DNA of 64,000 nt from Volvox africanus (taxonomy: Eukaryota; Chlorophyta; Chlorophyceae; Chlamydomonadales; Volvocaceae). Every line of letters begins with the position of its first letter. Position 1 is the stretch's first letter. This document shows, in pieces, positions 63,868 through 64,000 of this stretch. The notes below the pieces were generated by a model that was not told the origin of the DNA, did no database searches, and saw only the letters and a list, made by a program, of their open reading frames with translations. The stretch is from NCBI GenBank assembly GCA_030268105.1, contig BSDZ01000086.1, positions 3,922,501 to 3,986,500 of the forward strand, given 5' to 3'. The translations under genes and the position numbers were made by a program.

Positions 63868-64000
63868 CTTTGGAACCAGGGGGTACGGAGGGTGGCGGGG
63901 GTGCGGGGGTAAAGGAAGGGGGGACGTGGGGAAAACACAACACGTCAACATACTAAGAAAGACGTGCTCAACCACATTGCGCCTTTGGTTGAAGGGTATA

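Overview
This window is nuclear DNA from a photosynthetic eukaryote, most likely a green alga or another member of Viridiplantae. The genes are split by GT-AG introns of about 70 to 3,800 bases, and both strands carry genes. Evidence for the green lineage is a plastid ferredoxin-thioredoxin reductase catalytic subunit, a plastid-type pyruvate dehydrogenase E1 beta, an EDR1/CTR1-type Raf-like kinase, a proton-pump-interactor-like protein, the plant-style insertion in asparaginyl-tRNA synthetase, and degenerate TTTAGGG telomere-like tracts. The species cannot be named from the sequence alone. All exon joins below were built by hand from protein family similarity, GT/AG sites and reading-frame phase. 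Every complete model closes in frame.

Layout, left to right: 3' end of CLP1 (+, to 1876); asparaginyl-tRNA synthetase (-, 3661-9095), head to head with succinyl-CoA ligase alpha (+, 9468-12753); a single-exon HMG-box plus histone-fold protein (+, 13590-14252); a small two-exon gene (+, 16592-16929) whose stop lies 10 bases from the stop of FTR catalytic subunit (-, 16940-17712); splicing factor SLU7 (+, 19300-23909); a very large EDR1-like MAPKKK (+, 25025-32566); a repeat-rich gap with a degenerate minisatellite; an Fcf2-domain rRNA-processing protein (+, 35776-37641); a recent tandem repeat with a possible retroelement remnant (38190-38846); plastid PDH E1 beta (+, 39091-42201); a UCH-type deubiquitinase (-, 43353-45611); an NDUFAF6-like protein (-, 46098-48767), head to head with a proton-pump-interactor-like protein (+, 49223-51949); eIF3i (-, 53600-56507); then a poorly resolved stretch with pieces of at least two unrecognised minus-strand genes (57065-57732 and 63139-63867).

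The genes do not form one pathway. They are mainly housekeeping functions: mRNA 3'-end processing and splicing, rRNA processing, translation, ubiquitin recycling, mitochondrial and plastid carbon and redox metabolism, and signalling.

The most unusual items are: (1) a frameshifted piece of a bacterial-looking, AT-rich dihydrolipoamide dehydrogenase gene lying between TA microsatellites inside an SLU7 intron, which reads like a patch of foreign, possibly Rickettsiales-like, DNA; (2) the fusion of an HMG box with a Dpb3/POLE4-like histone fold; (3) two near-perfect 228-base repeats flanking an internally deleted copy; and (4) a candidate dual-targeted asparaginyl-tRNA synthetase.
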